A stretch of 16,972 nt of DNA from an uncultured Clostridia bacterium. Its GTDB lineage: Bacteria > Bacillota > Clostridia > Oscillospirales > Ruminococcaceae. Positions 1-5,638 of this stretch are shown here, piece after piece. How positions within the stretch are numbered: position 1 is the first letter of the stretch; each line of letters starts with the position of its first letter. The stretch is from contig CAMWNQ010000018.1 in NCBI GenBank assembly GCA_947175655.1, positions 1-16,972 of the forward strand, given 5' to 3'. The notes beneath the pieces are model-generated. The model ran no database searches. It saw only the letters and a program-made list of their open reading frames with translations, and was not told where the DNA came from. Both the position numbers and the translations under genes were made by a program.

Positions 1-14
1 TAATAATAATTTTG

Positions 15-23
15 TGATATAAT
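15..23 (+). promoter_or_regulatory. Extended -10 promoter of scfA
   Basis: TGATATAAT is a perfect extended -10 element (TG-N-TATAAT). The -35 box would fall off the left edge of the window. Predicted transcription start is about position 30, giving a leader of about 50 nt before scfA. It is the only good promoter seen ahead of scfA. Confidence 0.65.
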
Positions 24-79
24 ATCTATTAAACAGTTATTTTTTCAGCTGTGCTTTTATTTTTCGGAGGTGATTTTCA

Positions 80-217
80 ATGAAACATGTTGTTACAATC
101 AACAAGGCTAATCTCAAGGAATCTGCTGCTAAGGGTGGATGCGGTAAATGTCAGGCTTCTTGCCAGTCAGCTTGCAAAACTTCTTGTACAGTAGCTAATC
201 AGAAGTGCGAAAGATAA
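80..217 (+). CDS. scfA: SCIFF ranthipeptide precursor (six cysteines in 45 residues)
   Basis: This small gene encodes a 45-residue peptide that matches the SCIFF family in length and pattern. It begins MKHVVTINKANLKES and then has a glycine/cysteine-rich core. Cysteines lie at residues 21, 24, 28, 32, 36 and 43, with the signature KGGCGKCQ at 18-25 and SCQSACKTSCT at 27-37. In this family a partner radical SAM enzyme links cysteine sulfur to a nearby residue by a thioether bond. From memory, the C. thermocellum homologue CteA is linked Cys32 to Thr37, and both residues are present here at the same numbers. A strong ribosome binding site (GGAGGTG, 66-72) sits 7 nt before the ATG. The maturase gene scfB follows on the same strand. 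The biological role of mature SCIFF peptides is not settled; the family is near-universal in Clostridia. No exporter or protease gene is visible in the window. Confidence 0.95.
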   Translation: MKHVVTINKANLKESAAKGGCGKCQASCQSACKTSCTVANQKCER

Positions 218-251
218 TCTTTCAGACCGTTTTTCTTTAACCGGTCGCATT

Positions 252-281
252 GGGGCAGCATTTCAATGTTGCCTCATTTTT
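252..281 (+). terminator. Terminator or attenuator hairpin between scfA and scfB
   Basis: The arm GGGGCAGCA (252-260) pairs with TGTTGCCTC (267-275) through a 6-nt loop, with two G-T wobbles, and is followed by ATTTTT. This is the shape of an intrinsic terminator. A weaker inverted pair GACCG (225-229) / CGGTC (242-246) lies just upstream. No convincing separate promoter for scfB was seen, so it probably works as a partial terminator that gives more precursor than maturase message. Confidence 0.6.
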
Positions 282-330
282 GCATTCAGAAATAAAATTT
301 ATAAATTTCATTAAGTGGAGGTCTTTTTTA

Positions 331-1698
331 ATGATACATAAATATAAATTAAACGGATTTAATATAGTTATCGATGTGAACAGTGGCGGAGTTCATATAG
401 TTGATGACCTTACATATGATATGCTTGATAATGTTAAACCGCCTTTTGATGAAAAATGTCCAGAAAAAATAATTGAAAAGCTTTCAATGTTTTATAAAAG
501 AGAAGACATTGAAACCTGCTATGATGAAATAGTTCAGTTATATAATGATAAAATTCTTTTTTCAGAAGATGACTATGAAAAATATGCAGATTATTCTGTT
601 GCCTCTCCTGTAAAAGCAATGTGCCTTTTAATATCACAGGATTGCAATCTTAGGTGTGAATACTGTTTTGCATCTACCGGAGATTTTGGAATGGGCAGAA
701 AGCTTATGACTTTTGAAACAGGTAAAAAAGCTATAGATTTTCTTTTGAAGATGTCAGCTAACCGTGAAAATCTTGAACTTGACTTTTTCGGCGGTGAACC
801 TCTTATGAATTTTGATATCGTAAAACAGGTTGTTGAGTATGCACGTTCAAAGGAAAAAGAATACAATAAAAAATTCAGATTTACTATTACTACTAATGGT
901 ATGCTTCTTGATGATGAAAAGATTGATTTTATTAATAAGGAAATGTCTAATGTTGTATTGTCAATAGATGGAAGAAAAGAAGTAAATGACCGTGTAAGAA
1001 AACGTGTTGACGGTACAGGTTGTTATGACAGAATAATGCCTAAATTCAAGAAACTTGTTGAAAAAAGAGGCGACAAGGAATATTATGTAAGAGGTACTTT
1101 TACAAAATATAATCTCGATTTTTCTGAAGATGTTTTTGACTTGTATAATCAGGGATTTGACCAGATTTCAGTTGAACCGGTTGTAAGTGATGCAACAGAA
1201 GATTATGCAATAACAGAAAATGAACTTCCGGAAATTTTCAACGAATATGAAAAGCTTGCAAATAAAATCTATGAAAGTGAAGCAAACGGAAATAAATTCA
1301 ACTTCTTCCATTTTATGCTTGACCTTAATCAAGGACCTTGTGTTATAAAGCGTTTAAGAGGTTGCGGAGCAGGAAATGAATATGTTGCAATAAGTCCGGA
1401 CGGTGATATATACCCATGTCATCAGTTTGTCGGAATGGAAGAATATAAAATGGGCAATCTTGATAATGATACATTTAATTATGATATTAAAAAGCAGTTT
1501 GCGTCTTGTCATGTTTATTCAAAACCTGAATGTCGTCAGTGCTGGGCTAGATTCTATTGCAGTGGTGGCTGTAATGCTAATAATTATCAGTATATGGGCG
1601 ATATTCATACAGCTCACAAACTTTCCTGTCATATGCAGAAAAAAAGAATTGAATGTGCAATAATGCTTAAAGCACTTAAATTTTCAGAAGAAAATTAA
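331..1698 (+). CDS. scfB: SCIFF peptide maturase, radical SAM/SPASM thioether-forming enzyme
   Basis: This 455-residue protein matches the ranthipeptide maturase that installs thioether bonds in SCIFF. The N-terminal part (about 1-90) resembles the peptide-binding RRE-like region. The radical SAM domain follows, with the iron-sulfur motif CNLRCEYC (Cys105, Cys109, Cys112) and the SAM-contacting GGEP at 154-157. The C-terminal SPASM region holds many cysteines for two auxiliary [4Fe-4S] clusters: Cys337, 345, 363, 393, 401, 404, 410, 414 and 433, including the CRQCWARFYCSGGC stretch at 401-414. The ATG at 331 is chosen because GGAGGT lies at 317-322 with 8 nt spacing. An upstream in-frame TTG at 250 would start inside the terminator hairpin and add a non-conserved tail. 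The gene follows its substrate gene scfA and ends at a hairpin shared with the convergent lysR-type gene. The acceptor residue and final product are not visible in the sequence. Confidence 0.95.
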   Translation: MIHKYKLNGFNIVIDVNSGGVHIVDDLTYDMLDNVKPPFDEKCPEKIIEKLSMFYKREDIETCYDEIVQLYNDKILFSEDDYEKYADYSVASPVKAMCLLISQDCNLRCEYCFASTGDFGMGRKLMTFETGKKAIDFLLKMSANRENLELDFFGGEPLMNFDIVKQVVEYARSKEKEYNKKFRFTITTNGMLLDDEKIDFINKEMSNVVLSIDGRKEVNDRVRKRVDGTGCYDRIMPKFKKLVEKRGDKEYYVRGTFTKYNLDFSEDVFDLYNQGFDQISVEPVVSDATEDYAITENELPEIFNEYEKLANKIYESEANGNKFNFFHFMLDLNQGPCVIKRLRGCGAGNEYVAISPDGDIYPCHQFVGMEEYKMGNLDNDTFNYDIKKQFASCHVYSKPECRQCWARFYCSGGCNANNYQYMGDIHTAHKLSCHMQKKRIECAIMLKALKFSEEN

Positions 1699-1723
1699 AA
1701 TATTATATAATTTTAGAGTAATA

Positions 1724-1751
1724 AAAAGACGGCTTTTTTTGGCCGTCTTTT
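1724..1751. terminator. Bidirectional terminator between scfB and the lysR-type gene
   Basis: AAAAGACGGC (1724-1733) is the exact reverse complement of GCCGTCTTTT (1742-1751), with an 8-nt loop. Each strand therefore has a G+C stem base followed by a T-run. It lies between the 3' ends of two convergent genes (1698 and 1762) and can serve both. Confidence 0.9.
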
Positions 1752-1761
1752 AATTTTATAT

Positions 1762-2691
1762 TTATCTGTCCTGATATTTTTTCTTCGCAAGGTATACCTG
1801 TGACATAAATTCCTGTTCAAGAGATGTAAGCTTGTAGCCTTTTCTGAGAACTAGTACATCTCTGTATAATCTTGAATTTGAACGGCATCTTATCTGTACA
1901 AGCTTATGCTTATCCAGCAGTGGCTGTGGAATGGGCGATACCCACATAAAAGTATTTGGGTCATTTTCAAGCACTACAAACTGACTTGCACGTTCAAACA
2001 GAAATATTCTTTTATCCACATTTTCAGAAAATTCAGCTTTCATAACGTCAGTCTGTGGCAGTGAAGGTACATATGAATCGGAATGTGTTATTTCAATATA
2101 ATCAGAAAGCTTGTCAAAAGTAATGTCATCTATATGTGCAAGGGGACTGTCTTTTGAAGTTATCAGAACATAGTTGAATTCTGTAATAGTTTCATATGTA
2201 AGCTTTTTTTCATTGAAAAGAGCTTTGAAATATTTATCAAAAGATGCCTGAAATCTTATTATGCCTATATTGCATTCATTTGTTATGAGGCTGTTTATAG
2301 TCTGCATCGAATTCGTTTCTTTATAAAATATAGTTGCCGGAAGTTCACGGTTGATTTTTTTGGAAAATTCTGCAAGGGCATATGAGATATAACTTGCTCT
2401 CGGAAGACATACAGATAATTTCTGTCTGCCTTTTTTTCCTTTCATATACATATTTTCCACTTCTTCAACCTGAGCTGTTATTTTTCTTGCATATTCAAGA
2501 AATTCTTCTCCTTCTGGAGTGGTTATAATTCCTTTTGAAGTTCTTCTGAATATGGTTATTCCAAGATTTTCTTCAAGTTCCTTTATTGCACGGCTTAAAT
2601 TAGGCTGTCCCATATAAAGACATTCAGCCGCCTTGCTTATTGATTTTGTTCTGTCTATTTCTACTGCATACTTAAAATGAAGAAGATTCAT
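1762..2691 (-). CDS. LysR-type transcriptional regulator
   Basis: This is a 309-residue protein of normal LysR-family length. The N-terminus (MNLLHFKYAVEIDRTKSISK, then AAECLYMGQPNLSRAIKELE to residue 40) is a classic LysR winged helix-turn-helix, followed by FRRTSKGIITTPEGEEFL (48-65) and a linker helix to about 90. The remainder (about 90-300) is the effector-binding domain; it does not reveal a ligand. AGGAGT sits about 7 nt before the ATG. It begins only 11 bases after the stop codon of the dockerin gene on the same strand, so the two are probably one transcript from the promoter at 3584-3612. LysR regulators usually control an adjacent divergent gene; here the divergent neighbour is tepA, but the dockerin gene is an equally possible target. 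The regulon is unknown. Confidence 0.92.
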   Translation of the reverse strand: MNLLHFKYAVEIDRTKSISKAAECLYMGQPNLSRAIKELEENLGITIFRRTSKGIITTPEGEEFLEYARKITAQVEEVENMYMKGKKGRQKLSVCLPRASYISYALAEFSKKINRELPATIFYKETNSMQTINSLITNECNIGIIRFQASFDKYFKALFNEKKLTYETITEFNYVLITSKDSPLAHIDDITFDKLSDYIEITHSDSYVPSLPQTDVMKAEFSENVDKRIFLFERASQFVVLENDPNTFMWVSPIPQPLLDKHKLVQIRCRSNSRLYRDVLVLRKGYKLTSLEQEFMSQVYLAKKKYQDR

Positions 2692-2702
2692 AATAAGGAC
2701 TC

Positions 2703-3539
2703 CTAATCAAGACTATCAATAATTTTGGCAATATACTGTTGGATTAAAAGAGCATCATTAGCATTGATTCCATTGCCTCTTGAATGAACATCAGCATTTG
2801 ATATACCCTGTTCAGAAAGGACATTTTTTTCAGGGTTTCCGATATATGAAGCAACTGCAACAACATCGGCAACATCAACTACTTCGTCAAGATTTGCATC
2901 GCCTTTTAATTTTGAAATGTTTCCTACTGTTATTGAACAGTTTCTGGGTGCAGTAAATGCATATTCCTGCATTGATTTATCTTTATCAACATCAGTAAAC
3001 ATATCGCTTTTAAGAAACCAGAAATTGAATTCATATGTATCACCGTCTTGGGCATCTTCTGGCACTGTAAAGTCGATACTTATAACAATACCATCCTTTC
3101 CGGAGTTTATATTGGAAGATGTTGTTACGAAAATACAGTTCTGTTCAGGTGATACAAACTGTGATATATCTGGAACTCCAGAATTAGCAGGGGCAATATT
3201 GCTGTTTATATCAATTCCTGTTCTGTGATATACTTTCAGCATTGACATTTCAGAAATGGCATCACCAGTAGAAAAGTATATATTTCCTTCACCATCACCA
3301 TCAGGAATAAGTCTTGAATCATAGTTGAAGTGGATTCCTGATGTACTCCATTCACACTTTCCGTCTATTTCATATGTAAAAGTTACTTTTTCTCCAGCGT
3401 ATGCAATATAATCTTCAGAATTATTGACTTTAAGTCTTAAAATAGGTTGTCCTGAAGCATTTGCATTTAATGGATATGTTGTAAGCTGAAATCCTAAAGT
3501 ACAAAGACAGAGAGCAGAAATAATTTTTTTGAAATTCAT
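2703..3539 (-). CDS. Secreted cohesin-like/dockerin protein, possible adaptor scaffoldin
   Basis: This is a 278-residue secreted protein. Residues 1-28 form a Sec signal peptide (MNFKK, a hydrophobic core, likely cleavage after ANA). Residues about 32-206 look like a beta-sandwich of the cohesin type: AGEKVTFTYEI (48-58), FNYDSRLIPD (71-80), DGIVISIDFTVPEDAQDGD (149-167) and a final CSITVG (201-206). Residues about 212-273 are a dockerin. The first repeat, GDANLDEVVDVADVVAVASY (213-232), has canonical calcium ligands D214, N216, D218 and D225. The second (ADVHSRGNGINANDALLIQQ, 249-268) has a one-residue-longer loop, as I recall for Ruminococcus flavefaciens dockerins. A single cohesin plus dockerin would make this an adaptor scaffoldin like ScaC, but the cohesin call is by pattern only. 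The start at 3539 is chosen because AAGGAGA lies 9 nt upstream; a longer start at 3581 lacks such a site and would bury the signal peptide. The lysR-type gene follows directly. Confidence 0.85.
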   Translation of the reverse strand: MNFKKIISALCLCTLGFQLTTYPLNANASGQPILRLKVNNSEDYIAYAGEKVTFTYEIDGKCEWSTSGIHFNYDSRLIPDGDGEGNIYFSTGDAISEMSMLKVYHRTGIDINSNIAPANSGVPDISQFVSPEQNCIFVTTSSNINSGKDGIVISIDFTVPEDAQDGDTYEFNFWFLKSDMFTDVDKDKSMQEYAFTAPRNCSITVGNISKLKGDANLDEVVDVADVVAVASYIGNPEKNVLSEQGISNADVHSRGNGINANDALLIQQYIAKIIDSLD

Positions 3540-3583
3540 AATTAAATTTCTCCTTATTTGTAATTTTATTGTTTTTATCATAT

Positions 3584-3612
3584 ATTATATCATAAAATTT
3601 CTTTTCTGTAAA
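3584..3612 (-). promoter_or_regulatory. Promoter of the dockerin-lysR operon
   Basis: On the minus strand, TTTACA (3612-3607) is followed after exactly 17 nt by TATAAT (3589-3584). The -10 box is extended by an upstream TG. This is a near-consensus sigma-A promoter facing the dockerin gene, with a leader of about 40 nt. Confidence 0.8.
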
Positions 3613-3669
3613 TATATCTGTAAATTTTTAACGCAGTTTCGATGGGACAAGATTTTATTTTTTCAATTA

Positions 3670-3698
3670 TTGACTTTATAATGAAAAAAGTTTATAAT
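3670..3698 (+). promoter_or_regulatory. Promoter of tepA
   Basis: TTGACT (3670-3675), a 17-nt spacer and TATAAT (3693-3698) form a near-consensus sigma-A promoter. Transcription would start near 3705, leaving about 77 nt of leader. With the opposing dockerin promoter it makes the 242-base gap 3540-3781 a divergent promoter region. I saw no gene, repeat or riboswitch-like structure in the rest of that gap. Confidence 0.8.
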
Positions 3699-3781
3699 TG
3701 TATATGCATATATTATCCGTTTTTTTCGCATAATGAACGTATAGTAAAAATATATTGTGTTATGAACGGAGAATTTATGTT

Positions 3782-4528
3782 ATGAAATTAAATCAGGAAA
3801 TTTATACCCAGCCCGATGATGATAACAATAACAATCAGGGTGAGGATAATGTCGAAAAGCGTAATGATGAAGCTGAACTCATTGAAAATATGGGTGAAGT
3901 TATATCACAGAATTCCAAGCATTTAATACATTGTCTTAATATAATAGGTCAGGTTGAGGGGCATTATGTATTGTCATCACAAAATAAAACTACAAAATAT
4001 GAACATATCATACCGGCTTTGGTCGCCATAGAGCAGGACAGAAGCATAGAGGGTCTTATAATTATTTTGAATACAGTCGGTGGAGATGTTGAAGCAGGTC
4101 TTGCTATTGCTGAACTTATTGCAGGTATGAAAACGCCTACAGTATCACTTGTAGTCGGAGGCGGTCATTCAATAGGAGTACCTCTTGCAGTAAGTGCAAA
4201 ATGTTCATTTATAGTTCCGTCAGCTTCTATGACCATTCATCCCGTGAGAATGAATGGTACTGTACTTGGTGTTCCGCAGACTCTTTCATATTTTGATAAA
4301 ATGCAGGACAGAATAATAAATTTTGTCACATCAAACAGCAATATATCTGAAGATACTTTCAGGAAGCTTCTTATGAATACAAAAGAGCTTGTTATGGACG
4401 TTGGAAGTGTTGTCGAAGGTAAAGATGCTGTTTCAATAGGTCTTATTGACAGGCTTGGCGGATTAAGTGATGCTATAGAGTGTCTTTATGATATTATTGA
4501 AAATTCTGAAAAGCGTTATCCTGATTAA
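3782..4528 (+). CDS. tepA: TepA/YmfB-type ClpP-like serine protease
   Basis: This 248-residue protein resembles Bacillus subtilis TepA (YmfB), a ClpP/crotonase-fold protease reported to affect protein translocation. A variable Asp/Asn-rich tail (about 1-45) precedes the conserved core: INIIGQVEGH-like motif (53-61), QNKTTKYEHIIP (67-78), LIIILNTVGGDVEAGLAIAE (92-111), GGGHSIGVP (126-134) and TIHPVR (151-156). Ser130 and His153 are the likely catalytic pair, matching the ClpP spacing roughly; Asp206 is a candidate third residue, by inference. There is no signal peptide. The ATG at 3782 is chosen because CGGAGA sits about 10 nt upstream; an in-frame TTG at 3755 lacks a ribosome binding site. 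In B. subtilis tepA lies just upstream of spoIIIE, and here ftsK/spoIIIE is two genes downstream, so the synteny supports the name. Confidence 0.9.
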   Translation: MKLNQEIYTQPDDDNNNNQGEDNVEKRNDEAELIENMGEVISQNSKHLIHCLNIIGQVEGHYVLSSQNKTTKYEHIIPALVAIEQDRSIEGLIIILNTVGGDVEAGLAIAELIAGMKTPTVSLVVGGGHSIGVPLAVSAKCSFIVPSASMTIHPVRMNGTVLGVPQTLSYFDKMQDRIINFVTSNSNISEDTFRKLLMNTKELVMDVGSVVEGKDAVSIGLIDRLGGLSDAIECLYDIIENSEKRYPD

Positions 4529-4548
4529 ATTTTTAATATATAAAGAGT

Positions 4549-4570
4549 CCCCCGCCTATTCAGACGGAGG
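4549..4570. other. G+C-rich hairpin downstream of tepA
   Basis: CCCCCGCC (4549-4556) faces GACGGAGG (4563-4570) across a 6-nt loop. As plus-strand RNA there are two C-A mismatches; as minus-strand RNA these become G-U wobbles, giving a full 8-bp stem. No T-run follows on the plus strand (ATTACTTTG), so it is a poor intrinsic terminator for tepA. A weaker hairpin follows at 4590-4613. The block is far more G+C-rich than its surroundings and could be a decayed insertion-sequence end. Confidence 0.5.
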
Positions 4571-4631
4571 ATTACTTTGTTATAATGAAAGTGGTGGGTG
4601 TATATCCTTCACTGACATTAGACAATCCAAT

Positions 4632-4668
4632 ATAGTATTTACATTATGAAAATAATGTGATATACTAT
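4632..4668. repeat. Inverted repeat covering the uppP promoter (operator candidate)
   Basis: ATAGTAT (4632-4638) pairs with ATACTAT (4662-4668), and ACATTAT (4641-4647) pairs with ATAATGT (4652-4658), around a GAAA centre (4648-4651). The two arms are separated by 2 and 3 unpaired bases. It covers both the -35 and -10 boxes, as expected for a dimeric repressor site, though AT-rich chance symmetry is possible. TATTTACA also occurs twice, at 4636 and 4666, exactly 30 nt apart. Confidence 0.55.
4638..4666 (+). promoter_or_regulatory. Promoter of uppP, embedded in an inverted repeat
   Basis: TTTACA (4638-4643), a 17-nt spacer and TATACT (4661-4666) form a strong sigma-A promoter, with the -10 extended by TG at 4658-4659. 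It would start transcription near 4673 and so place the CRISPR-repeat-like element in the uppP leader RNA. The promoter is almost exactly covered by an inverted repeat (see 4632-4668). Confidence 0.75.
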
Positions 4669-4673
4669 TTACA

Positions 4674-4691
4674 GAATAATATTTATTATTC
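4674..4691. repeat. Perfect AT palindrome in the uppP leader
   Basis: GAATAATA (4674-4681) is the exact reverse complement of TATTATTC (4684-4691), with TT between. It lies right after the predicted transcription start and just before the CRISPR-repeat-like element. It could be an operator half or a weak RNA hairpin; the stem is A-T apart from one terminal G-C pair. Confidence 0.5.
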
Positions 4692-4694
4692 TAT

Positions 4695-4721
4695 GTCGTG
4701 CAAAAGCACGTGGATTGAAAT
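4695..4721 (+). repeat. Solitary CRISPR-repeat-like element (type I-C-like) in the uppP leader
   Basis: This 27-base element starts GTCG, has a stem CGTGC (4697-4701) / GCACG (4706-4710) closed by an AAAA loop, and ends TGGATTGAAAT (4711-4721). The start, the central stem-loop and the ending are those of type I-C CRISPR repeats, which are usually about 32-33 bases, so the stem-loop is shortened by about 5. The final ATTGAAAT resembles the 5' handle of type I-C crRNAs. There is only one copy here, with no spacer array and no cas genes in the window. The uppP ribosome binding site follows about 17 nt later. The resemblance is recalled, not searched. Confidence 0.55.
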
Positions 4722-4749
4722 AAATAATTAAAATTTATGGAGGATTATT

Positions 4750-5595
4750 ATGGAATTTTTAGACGCAATTATTCAGGGTATCATTCAGGGACTTACAGAA
4801 TTTCTTCCGGTGTCAAGTTCCGGACATCTTGCACTTTATCAGCATTATTTTGGAAAATCTGAAAACAGTACAGGGCTTTTCTTTTCAGCAATACTTCATC
4901 TCGGAACGCTTCTTGCTACTTTTCTTGCTTTCAGAAAAGAGATTTTTGCTTTAATAAAAGAATTCGGGGTTATGATTGCAGATTTATTCAAGGGAAAACT
5001 TTTTAAAACAAAAATGAATCCTGAAAGACGAATGATAGTTATGATTTTAACATCCTGTCTTGTACTTGTACCGTGCATACCCGTTAAAGACCTAATTGAA
5101 AAAGTATCTGAAACATATATGATTGTTTTGGGCTGTTTGTTTATATATACTTCTGTAATACTTTATCTTTCCGACAGATGTATTAAGGGAAACAAAACTG
5201 AAAAAGACATTACATTTAAAAATGCTCTTACTGTCGGAGTATTTCAGGCTATAGCTCTTTTCCCTGGTGTATCACGTTCAGGTTCTACAATATCAAGCGG
5301 ACTGTTCTGTGGATTTTCAAGAGAAATGGCAGTAAGATATTCTTTTATTCTTGGAATTCCCACTATACTGGCAGGATGTCTTCTTGAAGTAAAGGACGCT
5401 TTGAGTGCTTCTGAACCTATGGGTAATATCGGCGTATATGCTGTAGGATTTATTGTCTCTGCATTTGTTGGAATATGTGCAATAAAAATGGTTAACTGGA
5501 TTGTAAAATCAGATAAGTTCACTATATTTTCAATATATACCCTTATTTTAGGTATTGGAATTATAGGATATGAAATTTTTCAGAAAGTTGCATAA
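4750..5595 (+). CDS. uppP: Undecaprenyl-diphosphate phosphatase UppP (BacA)
   Basis: This 281-residue membrane protein is of normal family length. It removes one phosphate from undecaprenyl diphosphate on the outer face of the membrane, recycling the lipid carrier for peptidoglycan and other wall polymers; high activity is linked to bacitracin resistance. Family motifs are clear: IIQGLTEFLPVSSSGHL at 11-27 (acidic residue Glu17 and the SSSGH stretch) and FPGVSRSGSTISSG at 171-184 (Arg176, phosphate-binding). Hydrophobic segments fill most of the rest (about 44-62, 94-110, 121-140, 158-172, 195-215, 226-246 and 257-275). TGGAGG lies about 7 nt before the ATG. The upstream 221-base gap carries its own promoter and structured leader, so it starts the long operon running through ftsK. 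The same enzyme name bacA is often used; no transporter role is implied. Confidence 0.95.
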   Translation: MEFLDAIIQGIIQGLTEFLPVSSSGHLALYQHYFGKSENSTGLFFSAILHLGTLLATFLAFRKEIFALIKEFGVMIADLFKGKLFKTKMNPERRMIVMILTSCLVLVPCIPVKDLIEKVSETYMIVLGCLFIYTSVILYLSDRCIKGNKTEKDITFKNALTVGVFQAIALFPGVSRSGSTISSGLFCGFSREMAVRYSFILGIPTILAGCLLEVKDALSASEPMGNIGVYAVGFIVSAFVGICAIKMVNWIVKSDKFTIFSIYTLILGIGIIGYEIFQKVA

Positions 5596-5638
5596 ATAAA
5601 ACATTTTAATGCTATATACATAAGAAAGGAATTTGAAA

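Noticed and set aside
250..330. Longer scfB starting at the TTG at 250
   Set aside because: It would start within the terminator hairpin and has no ribosome binding site, whereas the ATG at 331 has GGAGGT at the right distance and gives the expected family N-terminus.
2917..3228. Plus-strand 103-residue reading frame opposite the dockerin gene
   Set aside because: It is fully antisense to a gene with clear signal peptide and dockerin motifs, and has no ribosome binding site or recognisable domain.
3540..3581. Longer start for the dockerin protein at 3581
   Set aside because: It would add 14 charged residues before the signal peptide and lacks a ribosome binding site, while AAGGAGA lies 9 nt before the ATG at 3539.
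4581..4586. TATAAT at 4581-4586 as a second uppP promoter
   Set aside because: No -35-like box lies 16-18 bases upstream and there is no TG extension, unlike the promoter at 4638-4666.
4695..4721. A CRISPR array
   Set aside because: Only one repeat-like copy is present, with no second repeat or spacer and no cas genes in the window. It is reported as a solitary element instead.
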